64,000 nucleotides of DNA from Actinomycetota bacterium (GCA_016870195.1 VGCC01000006.1:47807-111806), one strand, 5' to 3'; shown: positions 1-9,681, counted from the first letter of the stretch. Program-made: numbers and translations. Notes: a model not told the origin generated them from the sequence alone.

Positions 1-45
1 GGCGTCCACGGTAACCCGGGGCCCGTTCCCACGTACGCTCGGCAC

Positions 46-1212
46 ATGTCAGCCGATGAGGTCGCCCGTGCCGACCTGGGACCGGCCGCGCTTGAGGCGC
101 TGTTCGGCAAGGAACTGGCCGAGGCCTACGCCTCATTGGGTTGTTTCAATCTCGCGATTTTCGGGAAGACCGGGGCCGGCAAGTCGACATTGCTCAATGC
201 GATCTTCGGCGAGGAAGTTGCCGAGACAGGCGTTGGTCGCCCGGTCACCAAAGGCTTAATCTATTACCGCCATCCGGACGCTTTCCTTGGCATCTTCGAC
301 TCCGAAGGATTCGAGACGGGGACGTCGGGTGACGTGATCCTGCGAGGACTGCAGGAACTCGTGTCCGCCCGCGCGTCGGCACCAATCGACCAGCGCATCC
401 ACGCTGTCTGGTACGCCGTCCGGTGGTCTGATCGCCGGTTCGAACAAGCACAGCAGGACTTTGTGCGCAGGATCGCCGAACTGGGGCTTCCCGTCATCGT
501 GGTGATCACCCAGGTGCCGTTCCGGAATGGAACCCCGCATCCCGAGGCCGTCGAGTTCGCGGGCTTCATCACGCAGTGCTCCCTGCCGATCCACCCGGAG
601 GGGCGTCCGATTCTGACCAACGCCGTCTACGACGACTTCACCGAGTCGCCTGTCGCCGGACTCCAAGAGTTGCTCGACGTCACGTACGCGATCGTCCCGG
701 AGGCCGTCGAGGGAGCCTTGACCGCTGCCCAGAGGCTGGACCTGGAGCGCAAGAAAAAAGCGGTCGCGGCCGTCATTCGCCAAGCGGTGGCGGTCGCTTC
801 CGGCGTAGGCGCGGCCCCGATCCCGTTCGCTGACGCCGCGCTTCTCGTCCCGAATCAGGTCACGATGATCGCCCGCATCACCGCCGCCTATGGCTTGCCG
901 GCTAGTACGTCGCGCACCATGGCCATCGCGGGCTCGGTCGTTCTTACCGGCGGGGCCACGATGGCGGGTCGTTACGCGGTCACGAACCTGTTGAAGTTCG
1001 TGCCTGGGGGCCAGATCGCGGGCTCCGCGATCTCCGCGACAGTCGCCGCAGCGTTGACAAAGGCCGTGGGTGTCGCGTGGTCGCGAGTATGCGAGTACGC
1101 GCTGTCGATGGACCCCGACCAGCGCCAGGCATTCCTCTCTAGCGGTGCCGTCTCCGAGGCCTTTCGGGGATTCATGCGGCGATCCGACGACGGTGTTAGC
1201 GTCGCACCATGA
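46..1212 (+). CDS. P-loop GTPase (Era/dynamin-like, 50S ribosome-binding GTPase-like) with hydrophobic C-terminal region
   Basis: ORF with Walker A GKTGAGKST, DSEGFETG (G3-like) and TQVP (G4-like); Gly/Ala-rich hydrophobic C-terminal half. Confidence 0.75.
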   Translation: MSADEVARADLGPAALEALFGKELAEAYASLGCFNLAIFGKTGAGKSTLLNAIFGEEVAETGVGRPVTKGLIYYRHPDAFLGIFDSEGFETGTSGDVILRGLQELVSARASAPIDQRIHAVWYAVRWSDRRFEQAQQDFVRRIAELGLPVIVVITQVPFRNGTPHPEAVEFAGFITQCSLPIHPEGRPILTNAVYDDFTESPVAGLQELLDVTYAIVPEAVEGALTAAQRLDLERKKKAVAAVIRQAVAVASGVGAAPIPFADAALLVPNQVTMIARITAAYGLPASTSRTMAIAGSVVLTGGATMAGRYAVTNLLKFVPGGQIAGSAISATVAAALTKAVGVAWSRVCEYALSMDPDQRQAFLSSGAVSEAFRGFMRRSDDGVSVAP

Positions 1213-1472
1213 AGCGATTTCTCTTACTCCTCCTTGTCGTGACCGGAGCCGCGGGCGCGTGGTTGTGGTGGCAGCGACGCCTTGATGCGCAGCAGCAGGA
1301 TGTCTGGTCCCAGGTGATGACTCCCGAACCCGAGTCCCCGGCCTCAGTGTTCGCCCCGACGCCTGCCCCCGAGCCCGCCCGTGAGCCCACCCCTAAGCCC
1401 GCCTCCACGTCCGCGACGAAGAAGAAGTCGGCCACGAAGGCCGCGGCCGCCAAGGATGCGGCGGAGTCCTGA
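1209..1472 (+). CDS. Small N-terminally anchored protein, DLW-39-like N-terminus with Pro/Glu and Lys/Ala-rich tail
   Basis: ATGA overlap with upstream stop; MKRFLLLLLVVTGAAGAWLWWQRRLDAQQQDVW then PEPAREPTPKP and ATKKKSATKAAAAK. Confidence 0.5.
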   Translation: MKRFLLLLLVVTGAAGAWLWWQRRLDAQQQDVWSQVMTPEPESPASVFAPTPAPEPAREPTPKPASTSATKKKSATKAAAAKDAAES

Positions 1473-1546
1473 CCGTTCGCCATGGGAGAAGTAGCCCGTC
1501 GCGGGATGGTTGATCCATGCCCGCGCGCTTAGGGTGATGGGAGGAG

Positions 1547-2470
1547 GTGGTCATGCGTTCCCCGTCCGAGGCGATGCGCATTCACCAAGAAGCGCAGTTC
1601 GATGAGCCGCCCGTTCTCGTGCATGCCTTCTCGGGATTCGTCGATGCCGGCAACGGGGTGCGGATCGCGATCGAGCACATGCTCACTCGCCCACACGATC
1701 TCCTGATCTCTTTCGATTCCGACGAGTTCATCGACTACCGAGCGCGTCGGCCACGCATGCTGTTCTCTTCGGATCACTTCACGTCGGTGGATGTTCCACG
1801 CATCAGTCTCCATCGGGTGACCGATGACGACGGGCGCGACTTCCTGCTCCTCGCCGGGCCTGAACCGGACTATCAGTGGGAGCGCTTCCTGGCCGCCGTC
1901 GAGCTCATCATCGAGCGGTATCGGGTCTCGGCCCTGGTCGGGTTGTCGGCGATTCCATGGCCGATCCCGCATACCCGACCGCTGTCGGTGATCGTGCATG
2001 GCAACGAGCCCACCCTGATTGCCGGGCGTAGTGCGATGTTGGGGGACATCGAGGTACCCGGTCACGTCGGCGCGATGCTCGAGTTGCGCGGCTCGGAGTT
2101 GGAGATGCCCTCGATCGGGATTACCGCTCAAGTGCCGCACTACTTGGTCCAGTTTGAGTATCCGCAAGGCGCGGTTGCTCTGCTCGAGGGACTCCAGGAT
2201 GTGGTGGGCTTGCAAGTGGACGCGTCCGTTCTCGCGTCTGCATCCGAACGAGCTGTCCAGGACGTCGCCGCACAGGTCGCCGACAACGAGGCCTTCGCCG
2301 CGGTCGTCGCAGCGCTGGAGGCGCAGTACGACTCCGTGGCAACCAGTGATGCACCTTCGTGGACGGGTGGGGACATCCCGAGTGGTGATCAGATTGCCGC
2401 GCAGGTCGAGGAGTTCCTCGCGGGTCTGGCGCGCGGTGACGGGCAGGACAAGGACGCCACCGAGACCTAG
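1547..2470 (+). CDS. PAC2 family protein
   Basis: 307 aa ORF; AFSGFVDAGNGVRIAIEHML start and overall pattern typical of actinobacterial PAC2 proteins; start could be GTG 1547 or ATG 1553. Confidence 0.8.
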   Translation: MVMRSPSEAMRIHQEAQFDEPPVLVHAFSGFVDAGNGVRIAIEHMLTRPHDLLISFDSDEFIDYRARRPRMLFSSDHFTSVDVPRISLHRVTDDDGRDFLLLAGPEPDYQWERFLAAVELIIERYRVSALVGLSAIPWPIPHTRPLSVIVHGNEPTLIAGRSAMLGDIEVPGHVGAMLELRGSELEMPSIGITAQVPHYLVQFEYPQGAVALLEGLQDVVGLQVDASVLASASERAVQDVAAQVADNEAFAAVVAALEAQYDSVATSDAPSWTGGDIPSGDQIAAQVEEFLAGLARGDGQDKDATET

Positions 2471-3990
2471 CAGCGGGAGTCAGCCTCCGGTAGGGCCCCG
2501 CTAGCCAGGTATGCATCGACGATCCGGTTCACGCATGCCGACCCCTCGCCGTACGCCGTATGCCCGTCTCCCTCGTAGGTGACCAAACGGCTCGTTGGCA
2601 ACTGCGCATGCAGACTCTGCGCCCAGGCGTGGGGGGTTGCGGGGTCGTAGCGCGTGCCGACGATGAGGACTGTGGCCTCGGTCGTGCTCGTGACCAGCCG
2701 TGGAGGGTCGGGGGCGTGACCGAACCAGGTAGTGCACGGTGCATTGCCCCAGGACATTGCGCGTGCCAGGTCCGGGATGACGGCATCGCGCGCCCAGCGC
2801 CGGGCTGCGTCGGCGAGACCGATCCTCCCCGGGGGTGCGGGGGAGTCCCAACAGCCGATCGCGTAGAAGGCGGAGTTGATGTTCGAACCGTAGGAGTTGG
2901 GCCCGACACGGTCGCTGGCCAGGGCGGAGAGTTCGAGGAGCCCGGTTCCGTCGCCCCGGCGCGCTGACTCGAGAGCATCCTCGAGCAATGGCCACAGGTC
3001 CGTGCTGTACATGCTGAAGAACAGGGCCAAGATCGCCTCGGCCTGGACCAGGGGTGCGCCCCGGTCGGTGCGGAGCGGTGATCGATCGATCCGCGCGAGG
3101 AGCGTGTTGATGGTGGTGAGCACCTCGCGCGTCGAGGAACCGAGGCCACAGGTTCGCGCACGACTGCAGTTCCGGGCGAAGCGCGTGAGTGCCGTCTGGA
3201 AACCCGTGGATTGCCCGCGGGACAGTTGCATCGCGTCCAGGGATGGGTCGACGGCGCCATCGAGGACCATGCGGCCAACCCGGGAGGGGAACTTCTCGAG
3301 GTACGCGGCTCCCAGTGCCGTTCCGTAAGAGAACCCGAACCAGTTGAGCAGCTCCTGGTCGAGGACGGATCGCACGATGTCCATGTCCTGGACGGTGGTC
3401 TCCGAGCCGACATGGCGGGCGACCTCGGGTGAGAGGCGCAGGCAGCCCCGCCCGATCGCTGCAGCCCGTCGCATCAGGGTGCTGACCTCCGCGGCGGTAT
3501 CGGGCGAGGAATCCGTACGCAGCCACCGGGTGGTTTCTGGTCCGGTCAGGCAGGTGACAGCCGTCGAGTCTTCGACTCCGCGAGGATCGAAGCCGACGAT
3601 GTCGTAGACCGCTCGTACCTCCCGCGGCAGTTGCCCAGCGAGGTACGACACGAACTCGGTGGCCGAGGAGCCGGGTCCACCCGGGTTGACCAGGAGGGCC
3701 GGGCGCGAGCCGTCGGGTGCGGTCGGACCCACTGCGCGAAGAGCCAGGGTGATCCGGGCTCCGCCGGGGTCCGCGTAGTCCAGGGGCACGCTGATCTCCG
3801 CGCACCAGTTCCCCTGGCCGCAGGCCCGCCACGGGGCCTGCTGGGTGCGGTAGGTGTCGAGCCCGTCCGCCCGGGCAGGGGCCGGGGTGAGCACGGCGCC
3901 GAGAACCAGGCCCACCGCCACGAGCCAGCGCATGCTCCAGGGTAGGACGACGGCGTGGCGGGCGCCCCCGTCAGGCTCGGTCATGGACAA
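2467..3990 (-). CDS. Secreted alpha/beta hydrolase, TAP/tripeptidyl aminopeptidase-like
   Basis: N-terminal hydrophobic signal-like segment, VNPGGPGSSATEFV, GFDPRGVEDS, nucleophile elbow GFSYGT, C-terminal GDGHTAYG. Confidence 0.85.
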   Translation of the reverse strand: MSMTEPDGGARHAVVLPWSMRWLVAVGLVLGAVLTPAPARADGLDTYRTQQAPWRACGQGNWCAEISVPLDYADPGGARITLALRAVGPTAPDGSRPALLVNPGGPGSSATEFVSYLAGQLPREVRAVYDIVGFDPRGVEDSTAVTCLTGPETTRWLRTDSSPDTAAEVSTLMRRAAAIGRGCLRLSPEVARHVGSETTVQDMDIVRSVLDQELLNWFGFSYGTALGAAYLEKFPSRVGRMVLDGAVDPSLDAMQLSRGQSTGFQTALTRFARNCSRARTCGLGSSTREVLTTINTLLARIDRSPLRTDRGAPLVQAEAILALFFSMYSTDLWPLLEDALESARRGDGTGLLELSALASDRVGPNSYGSNINSAFYAIGCWDSPAPPGRIGLADAARRWARDAVIPDLARAMSWGNAPCTTWFGHAPDPPRLVTSTTEATVLIVGTRYDPATPHAWAQSLHAQLPTSRLVTYEGDGHTAYGEGSACVNRIVDAYLASGALPEADSRC

Positions 3991-4025
3991 TGAAAGCGGT
4001 GGAGGCGGCGACCGCCCACACGCGA

Positions 4026-4060
4026 CGAGGCCCCTCGAAGTATGAGTTCGAGGGGCCTCG
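4026..4060 (-). terminator. Perfect 14-bp stem hairpin, probable terminator of a leftward transcript
   Basis: cgaggcccctcgaa-gtatgag-ttcgaggggcctcg; no U-tract on either strand; no plus-strand gene lies upstream, so leftward use is more likely. Confidence 0.5.
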
Positions 4061-4398
4061 CCATGAAGTCGGGCTCAGGTCTCCGGTCTCCCGGGCCTCC
4101 GCGGCTGTGCAGTCCGCGGTGCTCACTCCGGCGTTGCCGCCTTTGCTGACCGAGTCTTTCCGACTCCGCGTTACCTTCCACCTCGCCGACCCCGCCAGCA
4201 CCCGGGGCCTTTCCGGTCGAACCGTTTGGCGTTGCTTCCGATCTCGCCCGCACCTTGCGGTGCGTAGGTAATTTCTAACAGTCGAAGTCAAGGCACCACA
4301 AGTAGTTTTCCAAAGAATTTCAAGGAAATCCTGACCCATGGATAACGTCACGTCACACGCGTTTCGTTCCATCACTACAGTTCATCGACTCGCACCGA

Positions 4399-5631
4399 TT
4401 GGATGACCCCGTGAGCTTCGTCGTGACCGCGCGAATGCCCGACGGACGGGGTCGGGTGGGACTCCTGCGCACCCCGCACGGCGACATTGCGACCCCGGCG
4501 TTCATCCCGGTGGGAACGCGCGCAAGTGTGAAAGCGGTGCTTCCCGAATCGATGCGGGAACTGGGTGCGCAGGCGTTGCTTGCCAACGCCTATCACCTCT
4601 ATCTGCAGCCCGGTGCGGACATCGTCGATGCTGCGGGCGGCCTGGGTGCATTCATGAACTGGTCGGGACCGACGTTTACCGATAGCGGCGGTTTTCAAGT
4701 GCTGTCCCTCGGCGTCGGATTCAAGAAGATCCTCGCGATGGATGTCCAGGGACGTGAGCGTGACGACGTCGTGGCGCCTGGCAAGGATCGGCTCGCGCAT
4801 GTTGACGACGACGGCGTGACGTTCAAGTCCCATCTCGACGGAACCGTGCACCGATTCACGTCGGAGATCTCCATGCGCGTGCAACATCAGCTCGGAGCGG
4901 ACATCATTTTCGCGTTCGACGAGTGCACCACCCTGATGAACACGTACGAGTACCAGGTGCGGGCATTGGAACGCACCACCGCGTGGGCGCGCCGATGCCT
5001 GGTGTCGCATAGCGAGTTGACTCGGGATAGCCCGGCGCGACCTCCGCAGGCGCTTTTCGCCGTAATCCAGGGTGCGCAGTACGAGGACCTACGTCGACGT
5101 TCTGCACGTGAGCTTTCGGGGATGTCCGTCGATGGGCGCGGCTTCGAGGGCTTCGGTATCGGAGGCGCGCTCGAGAAGCCGCGGTTAGGCGAGATCGTGG
5201 GTTGGGTGACCGACGAATTGCCCGCGGACCGGCCGAGACACCTGCTCGGGATCGGCGACCCGGATGATCTATTCACCGGGATCGAGGCGGGAGCGGACAC
5301 CTTCGACTGTGTCGCCCCATCGCGCGTAGCCCGCAACGCCGCCCTGCACGCACCGACGGGACGCTTCAACATCACGGGAGCGGATTACCGCCGGCAATTC
5401 GTGCCGATCGACGACGAGTGCGACTGCTACACCTGCACGCACTACACCCGCGCATACCTGCATCACGCGTTCAAGTCCAAGGAGATGATCGCCTTCACCT
5501 TGGCCACGATCCACAACGAGCGGTTCATCGTGGGACTGGTCGATCGGATCCGAGCCGCGATCGCCTCCGGGGATTACCCGGACTTCAAGCGGGAGTTCCT
5601 GGGCCGCTACTACGGCCGGGTCAGGCGCTGA
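4399..5631 (+). CDS. tgt: tRNA-guanine (queuine) transglycosylase
   Basis: FTDSGGFQVLSL, GFGIGGALEKP, and Zn site CDCYTCTHYTRAYLHH; start TTG 4399 or GTG 4411. Confidence 0.95.
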   Translation: MDDPVSFVVTARMPDGRGRVGLLRTPHGDIATPAFIPVGTRASVKAVLPESMRELGAQALLANAYHLYLQPGADIVDAAGGLGAFMNWSGPTFTDSGGFQVLSLGVGFKKILAMDVQGRERDDVVAPGKDRLAHVDDDGVTFKSHLDGTVHRFTSEISMRVQHQLGADIIFAFDECTTLMNTYEYQVRALERTTAWARRCLVSHSELTRDSPARPPQALFAVIQGAQYEDLRRRSARELSGMSVDGRGFEGFGIGGALEKPRLGEIVGWVTDELPADRPRHLLGIGDPDDLFTGIEAGADTFDCVAPSRVARNAALHAPTGRFNITGADYRRQFVPIDDECDCYTCTHYTRAYLHHAFKSKEMIAFTLATIHNERFIVGLVDRIRAAIASGDYPDFKREFLGRYYGRVRR

Positions 5632-6337
5632 GCGCGTAGCTGGGCTCCCGCCGCTTCACCCATCCGATCACCGGGTAGGTCACCGGGAGCAAGACCACCT
5701 CGAGGAGCGTCTTGTAGAGGTAGCCGTAGATGACGTAGTTGAGGAACTCCGGGCCGGTGATGACCCCGTAGAAGGCGATCGTGCAGAAGACGACGGTGTC
5801 GGCGAGTTCGCCCACCGCCGTCGACCCGATGAGCCGAGCCCAGAGCGCCTTCTCCTGCGTGCGCTGCTTGATCTTGACGAGGACGTAGGCGTTGAGCATT
5901 TGGCCGACCAGGTAGCCGGCGATGCTTGCGATGACGATGCGGGGGACGAACCCGAGTACCGCTTCGAAGGCATCCTGATGTTCGTAGCCGTCCGCCGGCG
6001 GTGCGTATTGGACCGCGAGGAAGGTCAAGGCAGCGAGCACCAGCATGACGAAACCCAACAGAATCGCCCTGCGCGCCGCCTTGAAGCCGTAGACCTCGGA
6101 CAGGATGTCGCCGATGATGTAGGCGAGGGGGAAGAGGAAGGCCCCACCATCGGTGATGATCGGACTGATCGGGAATCCGCCGATGGAGACGTTTGGCCCA
6201 AACTCGATCAGTTTGGTCGCCCCGATGTTGGAGATAAGGAGCACAGCGACGAAGATCCCGACGATCATCGGGTAGATGCTTGACCCGGTCTTCGCGAAAT
6301 GAACGGTCCCAACCTGACGATGGGTCATCTCGTTCAT
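5621..6337 (-). CDS. Queuosine precursor transporter (VUT/YhhQ family)
   Basis: NIGATKLIEFGP, DGGAFLFPLAYIIGDILSEVYGFKAARRAI, multiple TM segments; tail-to-tail with tgt. Confidence 0.92.
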   Translation of the reverse strand: MNEMTHRQVGTVHFAKTGSSIYPMIVGIFVAVLLISNIGATKLIEFGPNVSIGGFPISPIITDGGAFLFPLAYIIGDILSEVYGFKAARRAILLGFVMLVLAALTFLAVQYAPPADGYEHQDAFEAVLGFVPRIVIASIAGYLVGQMLNAYVLVKIKQRTQEKALWARLIGSTAVGELADTVVFCTIAFYGVITGPEFLNYVIYGYLYKTLLEVVLLPVTYPVIGWVKRREPSYALSA

Positions 6338-6341
6338 GGTG

Positions 6342-6414
6342 CGCCCCCGGCAGGATTCGAACCTGCGACCTTCGGTACCGGAAACCGGCGCTCTATCCCC
6401 TGAGCTACGGGGGC
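6342..6414 (-). tRNA. tRNA-Arg (anticodon CCG)
   Basis: Minus strand GCCCCCGTAGCTCAGGGGATAGAGCGCCGGTTTCCGGTACCGAAGGTCGCAGGTTCGAATCCTGCCGGGGGCG folds as cloverleaf; loop TTCCGGT gives anticodon CCG; 3' CCA not encoded. Confidence 0.93.
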
Positions 6415-6457
6415 TGGGGGAGCGTCAGGTTATCAGCGGGTCCGCAATGATTGTCTC

Positions 6458-7336
6458 GTGCGGACACTCGATATCCCGAGCATCGTGGCGCGTGGAAGGG
6501 TGATTGCGGATCTCCACGCCCAGTCCAACGGATCGCTCGTGGCTGCGGGTCTGGCCTTCTACACGTTCTTCGCGCTCGCGCCTGCCGCCGTGGCGATCGG
6601 TGCCGTCGCGGGAGTCTTCCTGTCCCCGGAGGAGCTGTCCCGGGCATGGCAGGACCTGCTATCCCGGAGCCCCGACTCGCTGAGCGCATTGCAGCCGGCG
6701 GTGAACGCGCTGACGCAGGTCGCGATGACAGCCTCGGGAGGCGTGGCCCTCGTCACGGGTGTGTCAGCACTCGGCGTAGCCATCTACGCGGCGTCGAAGA
6801 GTGTGTACGGGTTGCGTCTCGCGATGACCACGTCACTCTCGGGTGGCGTGCCGCGCGCGGGACTCGCGTTGCGGATCATCTCGGCCGTGGTAGCCCTGGT
6901 GGTCTTGATCGCCGTGGTTGTCGGTCTGGGTCTGGTCACATTGTTGCCGAGTTTCCTCAAGGCCCTCGGCCTCGATACGCCGGCGGGCACGCAGGTCGGC
7001 ATCGTGAACTGGCTGCTGGTTGCCCTCGTCACGTGGGGACTGGTCTTCCTCACCTTCCGGAAGGCGCCCGTCGGGGGGAGCAACGTGCGCGGGACGTCTC
7101 CGGGGGTGCTCGTCTCGGTGCTATGGATCCTCGGATCGATCGCGGCCTTCGGGCTCTACAGCGCATGGTCATCCGCGGTGGGTGCGGCGCTCCTGGTGTA
7201 TGGGGCGCCGATCGCACTGCTCCTGTGGCTCTACCTCGTCGCACTCGGCCTTGTCATCGGCGCAGCGGTGGAATCCGCCCTACGAGGAGAACCAGCGCGG
7301 GGGTCCGGCGACCAGCGCGGTGACGAACGCGCCTAG
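6458..7336 (+). CDS. YihY/BrkB family inner membrane protein
   Basis: SNGSLVAAGLAFYTFFALAPAAVAIGAVAG, six predicted TM segments, GTG start. Confidence 0.88.
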   Translation: MRTLDIPSIVARGRVIADLHAQSNGSLVAAGLAFYTFFALAPAAVAIGAVAGVFLSPEELSRAWQDLLSRSPDSLSALQPAVNALTQVAMTASGGVALVTGVSALGVAIYAASKSVYGLRLAMTTSLSGGVPRAGLALRIISAVVALVVLIAVVVGLGLVTLLPSFLKALGLDTPAGTQVGIVNWLLVALVTWGLVFLTFRKAPVGGSNVRGTSPGVLVSVLWILGSIAAFGLYSAWSSAVGAALLVYGAPIALLLWLYLVALGLVIGAAVESALRGEPARGSGDQRGDERA

Positions 7337-7513
7337 CGCGGCACCGAACCCCATGGACACGCTTCCCAGGAACGGCAGGATCAAGCCCGCCACCCACCCG
7401 CCACCCCCGACCACCACAGCGGCCGCGACCGAGAAGGCGATGCGGCCGGACCGCTGACTCGGGACTCGAGCGGGTTCGCGCGACGAGCCGAGCAATCTCT
7501 CGATGTCATCCAT
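7280..7513 (-). CDS. Small two-TM hypothetical membrane protein
   Basis: 77 aa: MDDIERLLGSSREP...IAFSVAAAVVVGGGGWVAGLILPFLGSVSMGFGAALGAFVTALVAGPPRWF; internal start in track ORF 7280..7867. Confidence 0.5.
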   Translation of the reverse strand: MDDIERLLGSSREPARVPSQRSGRIAFSVAAAVVVGGGGWVAGLILPFLGSVSMGFGAALGAFVTALVAGPPRWFSS

Positions 7514-7562
7514 CTCTCCTGACCTCCTGCTCTCCAGTGTGGCGGGTCTGCGCCCGAAACGA

Positions 7563-7596
7563 CACCGGCCCCCTTCCGTGGGGAAGGGGGCCGGTG
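7563..7596 (-). terminator. Strong terminator hairpin downstream of the cold-shock gene
   Basis: Perfect 15-bp stem caccggcccccttcc-gtgg-ggaagggggccggtg just 3' of the csp stop. Confidence 0.75.
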
Positions 7597-7614
7597 CAAG
7601 CCTGATGGTGGAAC

Positions 7615-7818
7615 TCAGGCGATACGGACCTTGTCCGCCTGAGGTCCCTTCGGACCCTGGGTGATCTCGAACTCGACCAGCTGGTTCTCCTCGAGCGAGC
7701 GATAGCCATCGGCCTCGATCGCGGAGTAGTGGACGAATACGTCGGGACCACCGTCGGCCTGGGCGATGAAGCCGTAGCCCTTTTCGGCGTTGAACCACTT
7801 GACGGTTCCTTGAGCCAT
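7615..7818 (-). CDS. Cold-shock protein (CspA family)
   Basis: 67 aa [34 protein letters not shown]...[11 protein letters not shown]; internal ATG at 7818. Confidence 0.96.
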   Translation of the reverse strand: MAQGTVKWFNAEKGYGFIAQADGGPDVFVHYSAIEADGYRSLEENQLVEFEITQGPKGPQADKVRIA

Positions 7819-8022
7819 GATGCGCGTTCTCCTTGCAGTAGGTGGCGCCGGACACCTCGCCCGACACCGGCAGATCCGCAAACCTTCGCTCGGGATCTGA
7901 TGCTGCTCAGAGACTCGTGCCCCGGAGGTCACGCCCAACGGTCGTGCTCATGGTTCTGCCTGCCAGCAGCATAACCACATCCGGGGAGACTTCGTACTGC
8001 GACCGGTGGATACCCTCGCGCG

Positions 8023-9681
8023 GTGACCATCGACGAACTTCGCGCCCTCGTCGAGGAGCAGGTCCGTGCGTGGGCGGCCGACGCAGGGGCGGAGATCCCG
8101 GGTGATTGGTCGGCGGAGGTCGAGCGACCGAAGTCCCGGGACCACGGGGACTATGCGACCAATGCGGCCCTCATCCTGGCGCGGATGTCGGGTGTCGCAC
8201 CCCGCGAGATCGCCCAGGCGCTCGCTACCCGGCTCGCGCAGGCGTCGGGCATTGCCTCCGCGGATGTGGCGGGCCCGGGATTCGTCAACATCCGACTGGA
8301 ATCGGCGGCCCAGGGGGAGATCGCGCGGTCGGCGGTGACCGCCGGACCTGACTTCGGACGTGGGAGCGCATTGAGGGGGAGGAGGGTGAACGTCGAGTTC
8401 ATCTCGGCGAACCCGACCGGTCCCCTCCACCTCGGGCACACCCGCTGGGCGGCCGTCGGCGACGCACTCGCGCGGGTGCTCGCGGCGGCAGGTGCCGAGG
8501 TGACAACCGAGTTCTACATCAACGACCGTGGTGTGCAGATGGATCGTTTCGGGGCCTCCGTCATGGCTGCGGCGCATGGCCAGCCAGTTCCCGACGACGG
8601 ATACCACGGGGGTTACATCGCCGACCTCGCCGCACGCCTCGTCCAGGCGCAGCCGTGGGTCATGGAACTTCCCGAGCAGGAACAGTTCATCGCGTTCCGC
8701 GAGGCTGCCTATGCCGAGCAACTCGCGCAGCAGCAGGCGGTGCTGCAGATCTTCCGCACGAATTTCGACGTGTGGTATTCCGAACGCAGCTTGCATGAAT
8801 CGGGCGCGGTAGCGAAGGGCATCGACGTACTCAAGGCGGGGGGGCACACCTACGACGAGGACGGTGCACTGTGGCTGCGCACCACTGACTTCGGCGATGA
8901 CAAGGACCGGGTTCTCCTCAAGGCCGATGGTGAGTACACCTACTTCGCCTCCGACACCGCCTACTACGTCGACAAGCGGGCCCGGGGATTCGACCTGGCC
9001 ATCTATCTCCTCGGTGCCGACCACCACGGCTACGTCAACCGACTGCGTGCCGTGGCTGCGTGCGCAGGCGACGACATGGACACCCACGTGGAGGTGCTCA
9101 TCGGCCAGTTGGTGAAGATCACTCGAGGAGGCGAGGAGGTGCGCCTCTCCAAGCGTGCCGGCACGATCGTCACCCTCGAGGACCTTGTCGAAGAGGTCGG
9201 TGTCGATGCCGCCCGCTACACCCTGACTCGTTACCCCGTGGACTCACCACTGACAATGGATCTCGACGTCATCACCGCTCAAACGAATGACAATCCGGTC
9301 TTCTACGTCCAGTACGCGCATGCGCGTATCGCGTCCGTCCTCCGTAATGCGCAGGAGCTGGGGATCGACTGGCGCAATGCACATTTCGATCCGGGTCTCC
9401 TCGCACATGAGAAGGAGAACGACCTGCTCGGACTGATCGCGGAGTTCCCGGGGATCGTCGCCAGCGCAGCCGAGTTGCGAGAACCCCACCGCATCGCGCG
9501 CTACCTGGAGACGCTCGCGACGAGCTACCACCGGTTCTATGACGCATGCCGGGTGCTACCGCGCTCCGACGAGAACCTCGAGCCGATCCACATCGCGCGA
9601 CTGTGGCTGTGTGCTGCCGCCCTTCAGACTTTCGCGAACGGCCTCGGCATGCTCGGTGTGAGTGCACCGGAGCGTATGTAG
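8023..9681 (+). CDS. argS: Arginyl-tRNA synthetase
   Basis: VEFISANPTGPLHLGHTRWAAVGD, SKRAGTIVTLEDLV, GTG start. Confidence 0.97.
   Translation: MTIDELRALVEEQVRAWAADAGAEIPGDWSAEVERPKSRDHGDYATNAALILARMSGVAPREIAQALATRLAQASGIASADVAGPGFVNIRLESAAQGEIARSAVTAGPDFGRGSALRGRRVNVEFISANPTGPLHLGHTRWAAVGDALARVLAAAGAEVTTEFYINDRGVQMDRFGASVMAAAHGQPVPDDGYHGGYIADLAARLVQAQPWVMELPEQEQFIAFREAAYAEQLAQQQAVLQIFRTNFDVWYSERSLHESGAVAKGIDVLKAGGHTYDEDGALWLRTTDFGDDKDRVLLKADGEYTYFASDTAYYVDKRARGFDLAIYLLGADHHGYVNRLRAVAACAGDDMDTHVEVLIGQLVKITRGGEEVRLSKRAGTIVTLEDLVEEVGVDAARYTLTRYPVDSPLTMDLDVITAQTNDNPVFYVQYAHARIASVLRNAQELGIDWRNAHFDPGLLAHEKENDLLGLIAEFPGIVASAAELREPHRIARYLETLATSYHRFYDACRVLPRSDENLEPIHIARLWLCAAALQTFANGLGMLGVSAPERM

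Noticed and set aside
3971-4375. 134-aa minus-strand ORF in the 4-kb intergenic region
   Set aside because: Spans a perfect hairpin, no domain-like sequence, extends into the hydrolase 5' end; better treated as non-coding.
6342-6414. C27-A43 mismatch at the top of the tRNA-Arg anticodon stem as a sign of a pseudo-tRNA
   Set aside because: All other stems, the anticodon loop and T/D arms are intact; a single end-of-stem mismatch is not enough.
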